Source: Pseudomonas viridiflava
GTDB lineage: Bacteria; Pseudomonadota; Gammaproteobacteria; Pseudomonadales; Pseudomonadaceae
NCBI RefSeq assembly: GCF_900602065.1
Contig: NZ_UWFN01000095.1
Span: 310,001 to 374,000 of the forward strand
Direction: 5' to 3'
DNA: 64,000 nt
Shown: one piece after another, positions 61,865 through 64,000 of the stretch
Numbering within the stretch: position 1 is the first letter of the stretch
How the letters are laid out: every line of letters begins with the position of its first letter
Notes under the pieces: model-generated
Databases searched by the model: none
What the model saw: the letters and a program-made list of their open reading frames with translations, nothing else
What the model was told of the DNA's origin: nothing
Translations under genes and position numbers: made by a program

Positions 61865-62626
61865 TTACTTCTTGGTTCCAGCCGCTTTCACGTTGCGCTG
61901 ACGCATGGCCTCGAACAGGCAAACACCTGTCGCAACCGATACGTTGAGGCTGCTGACACTGCCAGCCATCGGCAGGCGAACCAGATAATCGCAGTGCTCA
62001 CGGGTCAGACGACGCATTCCTTTGCCTTCGGCACCCATAATCAGGATGGTCGGGCCGGTCAGGTCCTGCTGATACAACTCCTGCTCAGCTTCGCCTGCCG
62101 TACCGACAACCCAAAGACCGCGCTGCTGAAGCTTTTCCAGGGTGCGCGCCAGGTTAGTGACAGCGACCAGAGGAATGACTTCGGCAGCGCCGCAAGCAAC
62201 TTTACGCACAGCCGGAGTCAGCGTTGCAGACTTGTCTTTCGGGACCACGACCGCCAACGCACCAGCAGCATCTGCCGTACGCAGGCACGCGCCAAGGTTA
62301 TGCGGGTCAGTTACGCCGTCAAGCACCAGAATCAGCGGCGCACCTTCGGTACGATCCAGCAATTCATCGAGCATCGCCTCGCCCCAGACCTGGCTCGGAC
62401 TGACTTCAGCGACTACCCCCTGATGAACACCCTCAACCCAGGCGTCCATTTCGCGACGCTCAGCCTGACCGATCGACACACGATTTTCACCGGCCAGCGC
62501 AACCAGCACCTGAACGCGAGGATCGTTACGACCCTCGGCCAGCCAGATTTGCTTGACCCGCTTTGGGTGGTGACGCAGCAGCGCTTCTACAGCATGCACG
62601 CCGTAGATTTTTTCCAACGAACTCAT
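61865..62626 (-). CDS. rlmB: 23S rRNA (guanosine-2251-2'-O)-methyltransferase RlmB
   Basis: SPOUT-class methyltransferase, 253 residues. N-terminal substrate domain (YGVHAVEALLRHHPKRVKQIWLAEGR) and the knot region with VLDGVTDPHNLGACLRTADAAG, IMGAEGKGMRRLT and AGSVSSLNVSVATGVCLFE. Its start overlaps the rnr stop by four bases (ATGA). Confidence 0.97.
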   Translation of the reverse strand: MSSLEKIYGVHAVEALLRHHPKRVKQIWLAEGRNDPRVQVLVALAGENRVSIGQAERREMDAWVEGVHQGVVAEVSPSQVWGEAMLDELLDRTEGAPLILVLDGVTDPHNLGACLRTADAAGALAVVVPKDKSATLTPAVRKVACGAAEVIPLVAVTNLARTLEKLQQRGLWVVGTAGEAEQELYQQDLTGPTILIMGAEGKGMRRLTREHCDYLVRLPMAGSVSSLNVSVATGVCLFEAMRQRNVKAAGTKK

Positions 62627-64000
62627 GACTTGGCCTTAGGCTTGCGCACCCCGCCGCTCTTCGCAGCAGGTGCAGAGCCCGCTTTAGGCGGGCCTTTACG
62701 GTGTTTACTGGGCTTGGCAGGTCTGTCCGATGATGGAGCAGAACCAGCCTTACCGGACTTTCCCGACGATGCCTTGCTACCACCCTTCGCTTCAGCCAGC
62801 AGAGCCTGTTTCAGTTCGCGGCTTTTACGCACTTCAGCGTTTTTCGCGGCTGCATCGCTAGGCCGGTAGGCCTCTGGCTCGGCGCTGGCCTTGACTTTAG
62901 CCTTGGCCGGACGCTTGCTCGGCGCACGCTCCGGAGCAGCGGCTTTTTCAACAGCCTGCGGCTCGGCGCCGCGACGCTTGCGGCCGATCGGTGCGCTAAT
63001 GGTTTTTTCGGCCATCTCGAAGTCGATCTTGCGCTCATCCAGATCCACGCGCATGACGCGCACTTCAACGGTATCGCCCAAGCGGAAGCTGCGACCGGTG
63101 CGCTCGCCCGCCAGGCGGTGATGCAGCGGATCAAAGTGATAGTAGTCACCCGGCAAGGCGGTGACGTGCACCAGACCTTCAACATAGATATCAGTCAGCT
63201 CAACGAACAAACCAAAACCGGTGACAGCCGTGATCACACCCGGGAAAGACTCGCCAACGCGGTCTTTCATGAACTCACACTTGAGCCAGTTGACCACGTC
63301 ACGCGTAGCTTCATCGGCGCGTCGCTCGTTCATCGAACATTGCTCACCCAACTGCTCAAGGATGGCATCGTCGTACGGATAGATACGAGCTTTCGGGATT
63401 ACGGCAGCACCCGCTCGGCGCACGTGCGGCGTGTCCTGCTTCGAGCGGATCACACTGCGGATTGCGCGGTGGGTCAGCAGGTCCGGATAACGGCGAATCG
63501 GCGAGGTAAAGTGGGTATACGCCTCGTAATTCAGACCGAAGTGGCCATTGTTATCGGAGCTGTAGACTGCCTGACTCAGAGAGCGAAGCATCACCGTCTG
63601 GATCAGGTGATAGTCCGGACGATCCCGAACAGTCTCAAGCAGTGCCTGATAATCCTTAGGAGTCGGACCGTCCTTGCCTTTGTGCAGAGACAGACCCAAC
63701 TCACCGAGGAACGCGCGGAGTTTTTCCAGACGCTCGGGTGGCGGACCATCGTGCACGCGGTACAACGCAGGAATCTCGTGCTTCTTGAGGAACTCGGCAG
63801 TGGCTACGTTCGCAGCCAGCATGCACTCCTCGATCAGCTTGTGAGCGTCGTTACGAGTGGTCGGGCGGATTTCAGCGATCTTGCGCTCGGTACCGAAAAT
63901 AATCCGGGTTTCCTGCGTTTCAAAATCAATCGCGCCGCGCGTATGACGAGCACCCAGCAACACCTTGTACAGCGCATAAAGCTGCTTCAGGTGCGGCAGC
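62623..64000 (-). CDS. rnr: Ribonuclease R, C-terminal part (5' end beyond window)
   Basis: The frame stays open to the last base, so the gene begins outside. The visible ~459 residues cover the C-terminal part of the RNB nuclease domain (HEIPALYRVHDGPPPERLEKL; NYEAYTHFTSPIRRYPDLLTHR), the S1 domain (FPGVITAVTGFGLFVELTDIYVEGLVHVT) and a ~115-residue Lys/Ala/Pro-rich tail. RNase R degrades structured RNA 3' to 5'; the basic tail aids RNA binding and stability control in E. coli. Confidence 0.96.
   Translation of the reverse strand, partial: LPHLKQLYALYKVLLGARHTRGAIDFETQETRIIFGTERKIAEIRPTTRNDAHKLIEECMLAANVATAEFLKKHEIPALYRVHDGPPPERLEKLRAFLGELGLSLHKGKDGPTPKDYQALLETVRDRPDYHLIQTVMLRSLSQAVYSSDNNGHFGLNYEAYTHFTSPIRRYPDLLTHRAIRSVIRSKQDTPHVRRAGAAVIPKARIYPYDDAILEQLGEQCSMNERRADEATRDVVNWLKCEFMKDRVGESFPGVITAVTGFGLFVELTDIYVEGLVHVTALPGDYYHFDPLHHRLAGERTGRSFRLGDTVEVRVMRVDLDERKIDFEMAEKTISAPIGRKRRGAEPQAVEKAAAPERAPSKRPAKAKVKASAEPEAYRPSDAAAKNAEVRKSRELKQALLAEAKGGSKASSGKSGKAGSAPSSDRPAKPSKHRKGPPKAGSAPAAKSGGVRKPKAKS

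Overview
This window is a stretch of Pseudomonas core chromosome. Gene order is close to what I remember of the P. aeruginosa PAO1 block from the urea transporter (about PA4858) to rnr (about PA4937). Codon use and the many REP palindromes, especially those built on GGGAGCGAATTCATTCGCGA, point to the P. syringae or P. fluorescens side of the genus. I cannot name a species. No rRNA, tRNA, IS element, prophage or CRISPR array is visible.

Layout. 1-1834: the 3' part of a large toxin-like gene. 2033-12457: urea uptake and urease, urtABCDE-ureD-ureA-GNAT-GNAT-ureB-ureC. 12484-24885: a mixed block with a histidine kinase, cbpA, an Hsp70-like chaperone, an AI-2E-type permease, psiF, a lipase, osmE, a tiny membrane protein, a bacterioferritin, an AsmA-like protein and a DesT-like TetR regulator. 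25047-27508: urease accessory genes ureE-ureF-ureG-ureJ. 27747-29830: an AGE-family isomerase and a YdfG-like dehydrogenase. 29831-30531: a gene-free region carrying a cluster of DnaA boxes. 30532-34220: a plant-association segment with an ACC deaminase gene (acdS), two closely related Lrp/AsnC regulators, an unknown gene and a 178-bp tandem repeat. 34242-39329: a branched-chain amino-acid ABC transporter (livFGMHK order on the plus strand, transcribed leftward). 39970-42519: amaB (lysine catabolism) and a divergent LysR regulator. 42909-48184: a GT-C-like membrane protein, pncB-nadE, azurin and small proteins. 48367-55260: transglutaminase, circularly permuted ATP-grasp/alpha-E and DUF2126 proteins. 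55534-64000: ygiQ, dnaB, rplI, a membrane protein, rpsR, rpsF, rlmB and the 3' part of rnr.

The clearest regulatory theme is nitrogen. Three transport or assimilation units carry sigma-54 promoter motifs with correct GG/GC spacing: urtA (1954-1969), ureE (24995-25010, with a textbook NtrC-type site upstream) and livK (39384-39399, a perfect consensus). Together they would switch on urea uptake, urease maturation and amino-acid uptake. The livK promoter differs: instead of an NtrC palindrome it has five direct GGTTGC/GGTTGT repeats spaced 21-24 bp, which suggests a different enhancer-binding protein.

The items most worth a second look are the livK enhancer array, the DnaA-box cluster away from any dnaA gene, the possible ADP-ribosyltransferase-like end of the first gene, the acdS segment, and several tiny genes. 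All family assignments come from reading the sequence; no database search was run.
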